Source of the DNA: Tissierellales bacterium
GTDB lineage: Bacteria > Bacillota > Clostridia > Tissierellales > Tissierellaceae
Direction of reading: 5' to 3'
DNA: 64,000 bases
Assembly: GCA_014360205.1 (NCBI GenBank)
Contig: JACIXZ010000002.1
Span: 168,331-232,330 of the forward strand
This document shows positions 45,757 to 55,370 of this stretch, piece by piece (the first letter of the stretch is position 1; each line of letters opens with the position of its first letter). The notes beneath the pieces are model-generated. The model made no database searches. It was given only the letters and a program-made list of their open reading frames with translations, and was not told the DNA's origin. A program made the position numbers and the translations under genes.

Positions 45757-47097
45757 TTAGAAAAAGGGGAATTGAAATTTCCCTTTTTTCTTCGGTCCTT
45801 TAGAAAACTCATTTAATTTCTTCATCATTTTTTTAGTTTCTTTAAATTGTTTCAAAAGTTTGTTTACATCTTGTATTGATGTACCACTCCCTTTTGCTAT
45901 TCTCTGTCTTCTACTGCTATCGATAATGTCTGGATTGTTTCTTTCCTTTTTAGTCATTGACTTTATGATTGCTTCAATTTTTACTAACTCTTTTTCATCG
46001 ACATTAAGTCCCTTTAGCTGCTTTGATCCCATACCAGGTATCATTTCTAGAACATCACTTAATGGACCCATGTTCTTCATTTGTTCTAACTGATCTAAAA
46101 AGTCATCCAAAGTAAAAGATGCAGTTCTCATTTTCTTTTCAAGCTCTAGTGCTTTTTTTTCATCAAACGAAGCTTGTGCTTTCTCTATTAAACTTAGGAC
46201 ATCTCCCATTCCGAGTATTCTTGAGGCCATCCTATCTGGATAAAATGGCTCCAATTGATCCAATTTTTCGCCCATTCCAACAAATTTTATAGGTTTATTT
46301 GTCACTGCTCTAAGAGATAAAGCTGCGCCACCGCGAGCATCTCCGTCCATTTTTGTCAATACTACTCCGGTAATATCCAATTTTTCGTTGAATGTTTCTG
46401 CCACATTTACAGCATCTTGCCCTGTCATAGCATCTAGAACTAAAAGTATTTCATTTGGATTAGTGGCTTCTTTTATCTTAACTATTTCCTCCATTAAATC
46501 TACATCTATGTGCAATCTCCCAGCAGTGTCAATTATTACTACATCATTCCCATTTTTAATTGAATGCTCTATACCTGCTTTAGCTATATCTATAGGATTT
46601 ACATTTGTTCCCATAGAAAATACAGGAACTCCTACTTTGTTACCTACTACTTCTAATTGTTTAATTGCGGCAGGTCGATATATATCACAAGCCACCAAAA
46701 GAGGTCTTTTATTCTGTTTTTTTAGGTTAAAAGCAAGTTTTCCTGAAGTAGTAGTTTTACCAGACCCTTGCAATCCGCACATTAGAATAACTGTAGGAGG
46801 CTTTGAAGCGAAATTTAACTTTTCTTCTTTATCTCCCATAAGATTAGTAAGCTCATCGTAAACAATTTTTATAACTTGCTGCCCTGGATTTAAACTTTCT
46901 AAGACTTCTGCACCTAATGCTCTTTCTTTAATTTTAGCAATAAAATCTTTTACAACTTTATAATTTACATCAGCTTCTAATAGTGCTAGTCTAACCTCTC
47001 TTAATGCCAAATCAAGATCTTTCTCACTTATCTTCCCTTTTCCTTTTAGCTTATCTAAAGTATTCTGTAATTTTTCTGATAAACTTTCAAATATCAA
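45757..47097 (-). CDS. ffh: Signal recognition particle protein Ffh
   Basis: 446-residue SRP GTPase that delivers membrane proteins to the translocon. N domain (1-90), G domain with GLQGSGKT at 108-115, DTAGR and TKMDGDARGG, then the methionine-rich M domain (about 300-430) with the SRP RNA-binding RIAKGSGTS motif. Its receptor FtsY is encoded at 47554-48594, and YlxM directly upstream. All domains are intact. Confidence 0.98.
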   Translation of the reverse strand: MIFESLSEKLQNTLDKLKGKGKISEKDLDLALREVRLALLEADVNYKVVKDFIAKIKERALGAEVLESLNPGQQVIKIVYDELTNLMGDKEEKLNFASKPPTVILMCGLQGSGKTTTSGKLAFNLKKQNKRPLLVACDIYRPAAIKQLEVVGNKVGVPVFSMGTNVNPIDIAKAGIEHSIKNGNDVVIIDTAGRLHIDVDLMEEIVKIKEATNPNEILLVLDAMTGQDAVNVAETFNEKLDITGVVLTKMDGDARGGAALSLRAVTNKPIKFVGMGEKLDQLEPFYPDRMASRILGMGDVLSLIEKAQASFDEKKALELEKKMRTASFTLDDFLDQLEQMKNMGPLSDVLEMIPGMGSKQLKGLNVDEKELVKIEAIIKSMTKKERNNPDIIDSSRRQRIAKGSGTSIQDVNKLLKQFKETKKMMKKLNEFSKGPKKKGKFQFPFF

Positions 47098-47113
47098 TAT
47101 ATGAACCTCCTTA

Positions 47114-47473
47114 TTAATAAAGGATTTTTTTTATAGTTAAATCTATGTTTTGAGCTAATTCTAAAATCTTGCTATTATTTAATTCAGAACCAATTGCCAT
47201 TATTTCTTTTACTAATTTCTCTATATCTTTTATGCTGTTTTCAGTATTATAGAATTTCTCAGCAAGGCCCAATATGTTTTCGTATTCTATTAATTTTTCT
47301 TCTGCTCTTTTTAATGTATCAAAAACAGCTTGTCTAGAAGTATCCATTTCTTGAGCAACTTCACTTAATGACAAATCATTATTATAATACATATCTATAA
47401 CATCGTATTGTTTTTTGCTTAACAACTTGCCATAAAAGTCAAATAATATGCTAATTTTTATCAGCTTATCCAT
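47114..47473 (-). CDS. ylxM: YlxM/p13-like DNA-binding protein
   Basis: 119 residues with a sigma-70 region 4-like helix-turn-helix: LSKKQYDVIDMYYNNDLSL then VAQEMDTSRQAVFDTLKRAE (about 42-61). Always found before ffh in Firmicutes; it stimulates SRP GTPase activity in Streptococcus. The ATG follows GGTG by a few bases. First gene after a clear promoter and a perfect inverted repeat. Confidence 0.94.
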   Translation of the reverse strand: MDKLIKISILFDFYGKLLSKKQYDVIDMYYNNDLSLSEVAQEMDTSRQAVFDTLKRAEEKLIEYENILGLAEKFYNTENSIKDIEKLVKEIMAIGSELNNSKILELAQNIDLTIKKILY

Positions 47474-47490
47474 TTTATCACCACGTTATA

Positions 47491-47519
47491 ATACTGTCAA
47501 GTATTTTTCTTGACAGTAT
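47491..47519. repeat. Perfect 11-bp inverted repeat at the ylxM promoter
   Basis: ATACTGTCAAG and CTTGACAGTAT, 7 bp apart, lie next to the -10 and cover the expected start site of the promoter 47522-47550. It may be an operator, the 3' hairpin of ftsY, or a leader hairpin. One arm contains TTGACA, but its matching -10 would overlap the ylxM start codon. Confidence 0.6.
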
Positions 47520-47521
47520 CT

Positions 47522-47550
47522 ATATTAAATAAAAACTTGATATTCGTCAA
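47522..47550 (-). promoter_or_regulatory. Promoter of the ylxM-ffh-rpsP run
   Basis: TTGACG, 17-bp spacer, TAATAT on the minus strand, a few bases after the ftsY stop. It would drive ylxM, ffh, rpsP, khpA, rimM and trmD. Confidence 0.7.
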
Positions 47551-47553
47551 GAG

Positions 47554-48594
47554 TTATTCGAAAATGGATTCCACAAACAAATCCACATCAAATGGTTGCA
47601 AATCTTCTATTCCTTCCCCTACTCCTATCAATTTTATTGGTAAGTTTAACTCTGCTTGTAGTGCTATTGCTATTCCGCCTTTAGCAGTTCCATCAAGTTT
47701 GGTTAATATAGCACCTGTTATATTGCTTACTTCCTTAAAAACCTTTGCTTGATTTATTGCATTTTGACCAGTAGTAGCATCTAATACTAACAATATTTCT
47801 TTTTTTGCTTCTGGAAATTCTCTTTCTACAACTCTAAATATCTTATTTAATTCATTCATTAGGTTAGTTTTATTATGCAGTCTACCTGCAGTATCGCATA
47901 TTAGAACGTCAATATTTTTTGCCTTTGCTTTTTTTATTGCATCAAATATTACAGCAGCTGGATCTGCTCCCTCTTGATGCGAAACAACTTCCACATTAGC
48001 TTTAGAACCCCATGACATTAATTGATCAATAGCTGCGGCTCTAAAAGTATCTCCAGCTGCTAGCAGTACACTTTTTCCACCTGTTTTTAATGTATAGGCC
48101 AATTTCCCAATAGTTGTTGTTTTCCCGACACCATTGACTCCTTCAATTAAGATAAGACTTGGAGAAGGGTCAATTTGTAGTTTATTACTATCGACAGAGT
48201 TTAACATCAATGTTTTTACTTCTTCTTTTAATAATTCTTTTATCTCTTTAGAGTCTGATATCTTGTCCTTTTTAACTTTTATTTTTAAGTTTTCAATAAT
48301 TTTCACAGACGATTCTATTCCAACATCAGCTGTAATTAGAATTTCTTCTAATTCATCAAATAATTCCTCATCTACTTTTCTATGTGATATTATCACGTCA
48401 TCAATTTTGCTACTAATATTTTTTCGAGTTTTAGTTAATCCATTTCTTACTTTTTCAAAAAAAGTTGTTTTTTCTTCTTTGTCTTCTATATCAAACTGAG
48501 CATTATCTTGGTAATTTTGATCTTTTTCATAGATTTCTGATGATGATTCATCAATTTTACTAGATATTTGTTTGTTTTTTTTAAAAAAATTCAT
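47554..48594 (-). CDS. ftsY: Signal recognition particle receptor FtsY
   Basis: 346 residues: a short acidic A domain (about 1-50), the N domain (50-140) and a G domain with GVNGVGKT at 152-159, DTAGRLHN and TKLDGTAKGG. Pairs with Ffh for co-translational targeting. Follows smc by three bases, the usual rnc-smc-ftsY order. The short A domain without a membrane helix is normal in Gram-positives. Confidence 0.98.
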   Translation of the reverse strand: MNFFKKNKQISSKIDESSSEIYEKDQNYQDNAQFDIEDKEEKTTFFEKVRNGLTKTRKNISSKIDDVIISHRKVDEELFDELEEILITADVGIESSVKIIENLKIKVKKDKISDSKEIKELLKEEVKTLMLNSVDSNKLQIDPSPSLILIEGVNGVGKTTTIGKLAYTLKTGGKSVLLAAGDTFRAAAIDQLMSWGSKANVEVVSHQEGADPAAVIFDAIKKAKAKNIDVLICDTAGRLHNKTNLMNELNKIFRVVEREFPEAKKEILLVLDATTGQNAINQAKVFKEVSNITGAILTKLDGTAKGGIAIALQAELNLPIKLIGVGEGIEDLQPFDVDLFVESIFE

Positions 48595-48597
48595 AAA

Positions 48598-51500
48598 TTA
48601 AGCCTCCTTAGTTATTCTATCGATTTCTTCATCATAATCATCTAATTTTATAGAAAGTACTTTGCTAATTCCTTCATTTTGCATGCTTATACCATAAAGA
48701 TATTCAGCTATTTGCATAGATGTTTTTCTGTGAGTTATTAATATAAATTGAGTTTTCTCCTTAAAACGAGATAAATAAGAAGTAAACCTTAATATATTTG
48801 CTTCATCTAGTGCAGCGTCTATTTCATCCAACACACAAAATGGAGATGGTTTTGTTCTCAGAATAGCGAACAATAAAGCTATAGCAGTTAAGGATTTTTC
48901 TCCTCCTGATAATAGAGTAATATTCTGCATTTTCTTTCCGGGAGGTTGTATCATTATTTCTACTTCATTTTTTTCTATATCGTCTTTATTGTTTATTATT
49001 AGATTTGCACTTCCTCCACCGAATAATTCTTTATATATTGAATTAAAATTGATATCTATTTCTCTTATGGTTTCAAAAAATTGTTTTTTAATTTTACTAT
49101 TAATTTCCGATATAACCATCTCTACATCTGCTTTAGCTTTTATGAGATCATTTAATTGAGATGTCATAAAATCATATCTATTTTTTGCTTTTTCATATTC
49201 ATCTATAGTTGATAAGTTAACTTCACCAATTCTTGTTAAATCATCATTTAATTTTTTCAATTCAGTATTTAGAATGTCATAGTCTAAATTGTCAGGAATT
49301 TTTATTTCGTAATTAGTTATATCAATTTTATATGTTTCATTTATTCTTACAATCAAATTATTTAATGCTAAATTTTGTTTCTCAAATTCTAATTCAATCT
49401 GGTTAGATTCTTTCATCATCTTCGAGAGTATATTGTTTTCATTTTTTAGTTGATTTTGAATAACATTCATTTGGTTTTGTAATTTCTCTTTTTTTATTAT
49501 AATTTCATTAAGTATCTCTTTTTCAGCTTCCTCTTGTAATTCTAGCAGTTTTATGTTTTCTTTAATTTTATTTAATTCATTCATATGCTCAGTATTTATT
49601 TTGTCTAAGCTATTTATAGTTTTTTTGTTCTCAGATATTTTTGATATCAGGCTATTTGTATCTTCGTTTAACTTTATTATTCTTTTTTCCATTTCATTTA
49701 TTGTGTTCTCATTAATTTTAATTCTAAATTTTAGATCTGAAATTTTATCATTAATTTCTGATAACTCCTTGTTAATATTTTGATTCAAAATTTTTTGTTT
49801 ATTGTTTATAGATGTTTCATTTTCCAAGTCAATATTAGTTTTATTAAGTTCTGTTTTTAATTTAGATATTTTTTCCTCTAATCTCTCACATTCCATCAAT
49901 AAATCATTATATTCATTTCTTTTATTCACTAACTCTTTATTGCTAATGTTCTGATGAGATTTTTTTTGCTCAATTTGATTTCTAAGATTACTCATTTCTA
50001 CAGATAAGGAGTTATATTCATCTTTTAGTTCTTTTATGTTTTGATATATTTTTTGTTTTTCAATCGCTAGATTGTTTGTTACTTGTTGTGTTGATTTTAA
50101 ATTATTATCAATTTTCTTTATTTCATTGTTAAGCTCTTCAATAATGACTTTTCTAGCTAATATTCCTTGATTTTCATTTGCTTTGTGTCCGCCAGTTATG
50201 CTCCCGCCAGGAGATAGCAAATCTCCATCTAGAGTAACTATCCTATATTTTCTAGAAGTAAATTTATTGAATTCAAGTGCTTTGTCTAAATTTTCAATTA
50301 TTATAGTTTTTCCAAGCAAATACGAAAATATTTTATATAATTTAGAGTCATAACTAATTAAATCATTTGCTAGGCCCAATATCCCAAATTTATTTTTATC
50401 ATAAGAGCTCAAATCTATATTTTTATGGTTGACTCCATTTACAGGAAGAAAAGTTGCTCTACCCTTCTTTTCTTCTTTTAAATAATTTATAAAAATTTTA
50501 GCGCTATATTCATCTTTTACGACTATATTTTGTATAGATGAGCCAAGTGATGTTTCTATAGCCTTTAAATACTTTCTCTCTACAATAAAAAGATCATTTA
50601 CAATCCCAATAAAATGTTCTTTATATTTATTATCAGTATTTATTAATTTTATGATTTCTTTAGTGCTATTATAATAACCATCAAAATTTGATTCTAATTC
50701 TTGATGAAGTTTTAATGTGGTAGACGCTTTTATTTTCGCTTGTTTTAAATTGAGTAATTGTTCTTCATATTTCAAAAGATCTCCCTCAGTGGAACTATAC
50801 TCTATATTAAGGTTCATAATTTTTTTTTCTATATTATTTATCTTTTCATCTAAATTATTTAATTTTGATTCAAGACTACTTATTTCAATACTCAAATTAT
50901 TGTCGATATTTATATATTCATGAATTGAATTATCAATTTTTTCTATTCTTGATTTTATGTTATTCACAAAAGTTTCAAGACTGTAAATTTCACTTTTTAT
51001 TTCAGATGCATATGAATGCAATCTCAAAACTTTTTCATTTGATTTTTTTAATTGATTTATGACATTTTCTAAATCGATTCCTAATTTTATTTTAATGTTT
51101 TCCAAATTAGAAATTTCAATAACACATTTATTTGATTCATCTTTTATTTCTTCTATTTGTCCTTTTATTATATGGATATCATTTTTATTGGTATCTATAG
51201 ATTCATCAAGAGTTGCAATTTCTTTTTTTAATCTTTCTATTTCATCATTATTGTGTGATATTTTTTCAATAAGGAGGGATTCTAAATTTCTGTTTTTTTC
51301 ATAGTTTTGGACTACTTCAAGTTTTAGATTCCTTTTTTCATCAATGGTTTTATCTAATTCTATTAAAGAAGTTTTAAATTCTTGTTCATCGTTTATTAAT
51401 TTTTCAACTTTTTTTTCTATATTTAAGATTTCTTCCTTACAATATTTTAAATTTTTAATTTTTGAGTTCACTTCATTAACTAATTCACAGTAATTCTTTT

Positions 51501-52191
51501 TTGCTATTATTAAATCAATATTCTTGATTTCATCAAAAATACTCTTATATTTAATAGCCTTATCTCTTTCTGATTTTAAAGAAATTACTTGATTATTAAT
51601 TTCTGATATTAAATCTGAAATTCTTAATATATTTGCATTTGTCTTTTCTAATTTTTTAAGGGCATCTTGTCTGTTAAGTTTATATCTTACTATTCCTGCA
51701 GCTTCCTCAAAAATCAATTTTCTATTTTCTGGATTTGTAGAAATTATATCTTCTATCTTTCCTTGACTAATAATTGAATATCCTTCTTTCCCAATTCCAG
51801 TATCAGAAAAAAGCTCTTTTATATCCTTTAGCCTACATGGATTTTTATTTATAAAAAATTCACTATCACCTGATCTATACATACGTCTTGATACACTTAT
51901 TTCTGTATAGTCCAAAGGAATAAAGTTGTCACTATTGTCAAAAACAATTATAACCTCCGCAAATCCAAGAGGTTTTCTTTTATCAGTCCCCGAAAAGATA
52001 ATATCTTCCATTTTTGTTCCTCTTAGATTTTTGATGCTCTGTTCTCCTAAAACCCATCTCAAAGAATCTGCGATATTACTTTTTCCACTTCCATTTGGAC
52101 CGACTATAGCAGTTATCCTTTTGTCAAAATTGATAATTGTTTTATCTGCAAAGGATTTAAACCCTTGAATTTCTAATCTTTTTAAGTACAA
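48598..52191 (-). CDS. smc: Chromosome segregation protein SMC
   Basis: 1197-residue condensin ATPase. Head half with Walker A GPNGSGKS at 31-38, coiled coil, hinge about 505-665 (with GSSIQNIVV and the glycine-rich LSPGGSITGG), return coil, and the C-terminal head with LLSGGEKSLTA and Walker B VLDEIDAALDEAN. Start is the TTG at 52191 (MYLKRLEIQGFKSF), six bases from AGAGGTG; the GTG three codons upstream is part of that site. Long coils are unbroken, in contrast to the split Rad50-like genes at 3011-5375. Confidence 0.98.
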   Translation of the reverse strand: MYLKRLEIQGFKSFADKTIINFDKRITAIVGPNGSGKSNIADSLRWVLGEQSIKNLRGTKMEDIIFSGTDKRKPLGFAEVIIVFDNSDNFIPLDYTEISVSRRMYRSGDSEFFINKNPCRLKDIKELFSDTGIGKEGYSIISQGKIEDIISTNPENRKLIFEEAAGIVRYKLNRQDALKKLEKTNANILRISDLISEINNQVISLKSERDKAIKYKSIFDEIKNIDLIIAKKNYCELVNEVNSKIKNLKYCKEEILNIEKKVEKLINDEQEFKTSLIELDKTIDEKRNLKLEVVQNYEKNRNLESLLIEKISHNNDEIERLKKEIATLDESIDTNKNDIHIIKGQIEEIKDESNKCVIEISNLENIKIKLGIDLENVINQLKKSNEKVLRLHSYASEIKSEIYSLETFVNNIKSRIEKIDNSIHEYINIDNNLSIEISSLESKLNNLDEKINNIEKKIMNLNIEYSSTEGDLLKYEEQLLNLKQAKIKASTTLKLHQELESNFDGYYNSTKEIIKLINTDNKYKEHFIGIVNDLFIVERKYLKAIETSLGSSIQNIVVKDEYSAKIFINYLKEEKKGRATFLPVNGVNHKNIDLSSYDKNKFGILGLANDLISYDSKLYKIFSYLLGKTIIIENLDKALEFNKFTSRKYRIVTLDGDLLSPGGSITGGHKANENQGILARKVIIEELNNEIKKIDNNLKSTQQVTNNLAIEKQKIYQNIKELKDEYNSLSVEMSNLRNQIEQKKSHQNISNKELVNKRNEYNDLLMECERLEEKISKLKTELNKTNIDLENETSINNKQKILNQNINKELSEINDKISDLKFRIKINENTINEMEKRIIKLNEDTNSLISKISENKKTINSLDKINTEHMNELNKIKENIKLLELQEEAEKEILNEIIIKKEKLQNQMNVIQNQLKNENNILSKMMKESNQIELEFEKQNLALNNLIVRINETYKIDITNYEIKIPDNLDYDILNTELKKLNDDLTRIGEVNLSTIDEYEKAKNRYDFMTSQLNDLIKAKADVEMVISEINSKIKKQFFETIREIDINFNSIYKELFGGGSANLIINNKDDIEKNEVEIMIQPPGKKMQNITLLSGGEKSLTAIALLFAILRTKPSPFCVLDEIDAALDEANILRFTSYLSRFKEKTQFILITHRKTSMQIAEYLYGISMQNEGISKVLSIKLDDYDEEIDRITKEA

Positions 52192-52207
52192 AACAAACAC
52201 CTCTTAT

Positions 52208-53299
52208 TTAATAATGATTAATTATTCCAACTGCCCTTTTGTTAATGTGTTCGCTTAAACAAATTGATTTGTAAATTTCTCCTATACTTATGATAATCTC
52301 ATCATTGATATTAGATTTATGAAATCTAATATTTTTAAAATTAAATTCTTTGATAAGTTTATTCTTGTTAACTGCTTTGTTACCAACAATATTATTAATT
52401 ATATCGTTATTGCAAGATATATCTAATGTTTTTCCATTAGTATTTGTTTTTAAATTTAATAATTCTTCTTTTATTATTTCATAGTATATCTCTTCTTCTA
52501 CTAGTTGTCTAATAGCTGGATGAAATGGTCCAGCAACTATATCTTTTCCCAGTTGAATGAATTCAGTAGGTTGCAAGCCAACCCTTATAACAGGCAAATT
52601 ATAATATTCTGAAATAACAAGTAAATCTTTGCATATTAAAATAGTTTCCTCTAAACTTAGGGGTTTGTATTTACCTAAATAATACAACTCTTCTAGTTTA
52701 GTGTTTTTTACTACTAAAGTCGGATAAATTCTTATAAAATCTGGTTGTAAATCAATTATTTTTAATAATGTTTGCATAGATTTATCATAATTATCTCCTG
52801 GTAAACCTACCATCATTTGCAAACCTATAAAAAATCCAAATTCTTTTATCAAGCTAACTGAATTATTTACATCATTGATGGTATGACCACGTTCAGATAG
52901 TAGTAGTACTTCTTCATCTAAAGATTGAACTCCTAACTCGATTATGTCAACACCATATAATTTGAGATTATTCAATATCGTAGAATTGATTGCATCTGGC
53001 CTAGTGGATATCCTTATTCTCTGAATAATTTTTTCATTTTTGTATTTTTGTGCAATTTTTAATAGTTCTATCTGTTTATCTAAACTGATAGCCGTGAAAC
53101 TACCACCATAAAATGCAATTTCAATACAAGAATCTTCATTCGTATTGAAATAAGTCAAATATTTTTCTATGGTCTCATGAACTTCATTTAAAGGCAGAAT
53201 AGTGTTAGATCCAGTTATTTTAACTTGATTGCAGAATACACACATGTGTGGACAACCATAATTAGGTACGAAAATTGGTATTATTTTTTCCTTACTCAT
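52208..53299 (-). CDS. Elp3-like radical SAM protein
   Basis: 363 residues. The radical SAM motif CPHMCVFC (C-x3-C-x2-C) lies at about 16-23, followed by the Elp3/MiaB-like core with FYGGSFTAI, RISTRPDAI, ELGVQSLD and MVGLPGD. It is conserved between rnc and smc in many clostridia. The acetyltransferase domain that follows in true Elp3 is missing, so tRNA wobble carboxymethylation is uncertain; substrate unknown. Overlaps rnc by eight bases. Confidence 0.88.
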   Translation of the reverse strand: MSKEKIIPIFVPNYGCPHMCVFCNQVKITGSNTILPLNEVHETIEKYLTYFNTNEDSCIEIAFYGGSFTAISLDKQIELLKIAQKYKNEKIIQRIRISTRPDAINSTILNNLKLYGVDIIELGVQSLDEEVLLLSERGHTINDVNNSVSLIKEFGFFIGLQMMVGLPGDNYDKSMQTLLKIIDLQPDFIRIYPTLVVKNTKLEELYYLGKYKPLSLEETILICKDLLVISEYYNLPVIRVGLQPTEFIQLGKDIVAGPFHPAIRQLVEEEIYYEIIKEELLNLKTNTNGKTLDISCNNDIINNIVGNKAVNKNKLIKEFNFKNIRFHKSNINDEIIISIGEIYKSICLSEHINKRAVGIINHY

Positions 53300-54008
53300 A
53301 ATCGTCTTCTAAGAGGATTAGTGCTTCTTTTGCAGCCATCTGTTCAGCCTCTTTTTTACTCCTTCCTATTCCTTGTCCAATTATATCTCCATTTAGCCTC
53401 AAATCAACATAAAATATTTTTTTGTGATCTGGCCCTTCTTCTTTTGTTACAATATACTCAATTTTGTCTTTAGTTATTTTTTGAAGTTTTTCTTGTATTT
53501 CTGTTTTGTAATCCTTAAAAAGATTTCCTTTAGCTACCTCTTTGATTATATCTGCTTCGAAATTATTTATTAAGTAATCATAAGTTGTCTTATAATCACT
53601 ATCTAGAAAAATAGCTCCTATTATCGCTTCGCAAGTATCTGCTAAGATAGATTCTCTTTCTTTACCACCAGTTAATATTTCTCCTTTGCCTAGTAGTATG
53701 TAATCACCTAAATTTATTTTTCTAGCTGCTATTGCTAGCGAAGATTCACACACAACTTTAGATCTGATTTTTGATAGCTCTCCTTCAGGATAAAAAGGGT
53801 ATTTATTGTATAAATATTCACTTACTACTAAATTCAATACAGTATCACCAAGAAATTCGAGTCTTTGATTGCTTTTGCTTGGATGAAGATCATTTTCATT
53901 AGCAAACGAACTATGCGTTAGTGAAGTCAATAATAAATCTATATCATTGAAATAATATTTTAGATTACTTTGTAAACTCTTTGCTTTTATATAATATTCT
54001 TCTTTCAT
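53292..54008 (-). CDS. rnc: Ribonuclease III
   Basis: 238-residue double-strand RNA endonuclease. Catalytic signature LEFLGDTVLNLVVSE near 47-61 with further acidic residues DTCEAIIGAIFLD near 121-133, then a dsRNA-binding domain in the last 75 residues (QEKLQKITKDKIEY...GIGRSKKEAEQMAAKEA). It matures rRNA. Start at the ATG at 54008 with CAGGAGGG upstream; seven earlier in-frame codons hold that site. Plays into rnc-smc-ftsY. Confidence 0.98.
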   Translation of the reverse strand: MKEEYYIKAKSLQSNLKYYFNDIDLLLTSLTHSSFANENDLHPSKSNQRLEFLGDTVLNLVVSEYLYNKYPFYPEGELSKIRSKVVCESSLAIAARKINLGDYILLGKGEILTGGKERESILADTCEAIIGAIFLDSDYKTTYDYLINNFEADIIKEVAKGNLFKDYKTEIQEKLQKITKDKIEYIVTKEEGPDHKKIFYVDLRLNGDIIGQGIGRSKKEAEQMAAKEALILLEDDYE

Positions 54009-54054
54009 TTTTCCCTCCTGAAGAAACATATTTACAATTATTATGGGAAATATG

Positions 54055-55035
54055 CTATAGTTGAGATTCTATAATTTTTATAATGTCTTTATCTATATAT
54101 CTTATTAATTGATTAATTCCATTTTTTATAGCATAATCATCAGAACTACCATGTGCTTTTACAACAGGTTTTCTTATACCTAATAGAGGAGCACCACCAT
54201 ATTCACGATAATCTAGTGCTTTTTTTAGATTAGATAATTCGTTCTTAAGTAACAAAGCTCCAAATTTTGACTTTTTAGATGATGTGAGCTCTTTTTTTAA
54301 CATTGAAAAAATTGATTCGGCTACACCTTCTGTTACCTTTAATACAACATTTCCCACAAATCCATCACAGACCATTACATCCGCAACACCAAACGGAAGA
54401 TCTCTTCCTTCGATATTTCCAATGAAGTTTATTTCTTCTGATTCTAGCAATTTGAATGCTTCTTTAGACAATAAGTTTCCTTTGGTCTTTTCACTTCCAA
54501 CATTTATCAGTCCAACAGTTGGGTTACTTTTACCCAATACTTCTTTAGTATATATATATCCCATGATCGCAAATTGTCTTAGATATTCAGGTTTTGAATC
54601 CATATTTGCGCCTGCATCAACCAATAAAGACATTCCTTTAATCGTCGGATATAAAACTGTTATAGCTGCTCTATCAATATCTTCAAGTCTTTTTATTATA
54701 AATATGCTACCAGCCAACAAAGCTCCAGTGTTTCCTGCTGATATAAAACCATCCCCTAATCCTTCTGCTAAAGCATTTAGGCCAATTACCATTGAACTGT
54801 TTGTTTTTTTTCTGATAGCTTGTGTTGGCTCATCATCGTTTTCAATCTTTTCATCTGCATTTATAATTTCAATTTTGTCTTTGGAATATTGATATTTATT
54901 GAGTTCTGTTTCAATTAATTCTTTTGGTCCAACAAAAATAATTTGAATGTCATTTTCTTTTATTGCCTCTAAAGCTCCCTTAATATTAGAATTAGGAGCA
55001 TTGTCCCCACCCATAACATCAACTATAATTTTCAT
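54055..55035 (-). CDS. plsX: Phosphate acyltransferase PlsX
   Basis: 326 residues; makes acyl-phosphate from acyl-ACP for phospholipid synthesis. N-terminal IIVDVMGGDNAP, the GFISAGNTGALLAGS loop near 98-112, VDAGANMDSKPEYL and CDGFVGNVVLK are diagnostic. In most Firmicutes acpP lies between plsX and rnc; here rnc follows after 46 bases with no gene between. A possible promoter stands upstream after the rpmF terminator. Confidence 0.97.
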   Translation of the reverse strand: MKIIVDVMGGDNAPNSNIKGALEAIKENDIQIIFVGPKELIETELNKYQYSKDKIEIINADEKIENDDEPTQAIRKKTNSSMVIGLNALAEGLGDGFISAGNTGALLAGSIFIIKRLEDIDRAAITVLYPTIKGMSLLVDAGANMDSKPEYLRQFAIMGYIYTKEVLGKSNPTVGLINVGSEKTKGNLLSKEAFKLLESEEINFIGNIEGRDLPFGVADVMVCDGFVGNVVLKVTEGVAESIFSMLKKELTSSKKSKFGALLLKNELSNLKKALDYREYGGAPLLGIRKPVVKAHGSSDDYAIKNGINQLIRYIDKDIIKIIESQL

Positions 55036-55065
55036 ATTATCCCTCTTTAAAGTTTATTTTTATTC

Positions 55066-55094
55066 ATTTTAACATATCCTGTTTAATAAGTGAA
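55066..55094 (-). promoter_or_regulatory. Possible plsX promoter
   Basis: TTCACT, 17-bp spacer, TAAAAT on the minus strand, downstream of the rpmF terminator. Both boxes are imperfect. No FapR-type operator is seen. Confidence 0.4.
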
Positions 55095-55127
55095 CAAATG
55101 CATATAAATAGTATTTATTATTAATAT

Positions 55128-55167
55128 AAAAAGACACTCTAATTATTTAGCCTAGAGTGTCTTTTTA
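55128..55167 (-). terminator. Intrinsic terminator after rpmF
   Basis: AAAAAGACACTCTA pairs with TAGAGTGTCTTTTT a few bases after the rpmF stop, with a T tract on the minus strand. The A and T tails make it symmetrical, so it could work in both directions. Confidence 0.9.
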
Positions 55168-55178
55168 TATTAATGCAA

Positions 55179-55358
55179 TTATTCTACTACTATTACTTCT
55201 CTTCCATCATAATATCCACAATTTCTACATACTCTATGTGGTTGTTTTGGTTCATGGCATTGTGGGCATTCTGAAAAAGTAGCCTTGTTCAATTTATAAG
55301 AAGAAGCTCTTCTCTTATCCCTTCTTGCTTTAGAAGTTTTTCTTTTAGGTACAGCCAT
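55179..55358 (-). CDS. rpmF: Ribosomal protein L32
   Basis: 59 residues: MAVPKRKTSKARRDKRR start, then two CxxC-type pairs C31/C34 and C44/C47 that bind zinc, ending GREVIVVE. Directly downstream of the YceD gene (12-base gap), the usual pair in bacteria, and closed by a terminator. AGGAGGTG precedes the ATG. The zinc-binding form is the one replaced under zinc starvation in some Firmicutes. Confidence 0.98.
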   Translation of the reverse strand: MAVPKRKTSKARRDKRRASSYKLNKATFSECPQCHEPKQPHRVCRNCGYYDGREVIVVE

Positions 55359-55370
55359 ACAAACACCTCC

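Noticed and set aside
46388..46861. A 157-codon plus-strand open frame
   Set aside because: It is a shadow of the Ffh GTPase domain.
47485..47518. TTGACA-N17-TAAAAT promoter in the ylxM leader
   Set aside because: The boxes match well, but the -10 overlaps the ylxM start codon, so the transcript would lack the ribosome site; the promoter at 47522-47550 is better placed.
54284..54892. A 202-codon plus-strand open frame
   Set aside because: It is a shadow of plsX, which carries all conserved motifs and a proper ribosome site.
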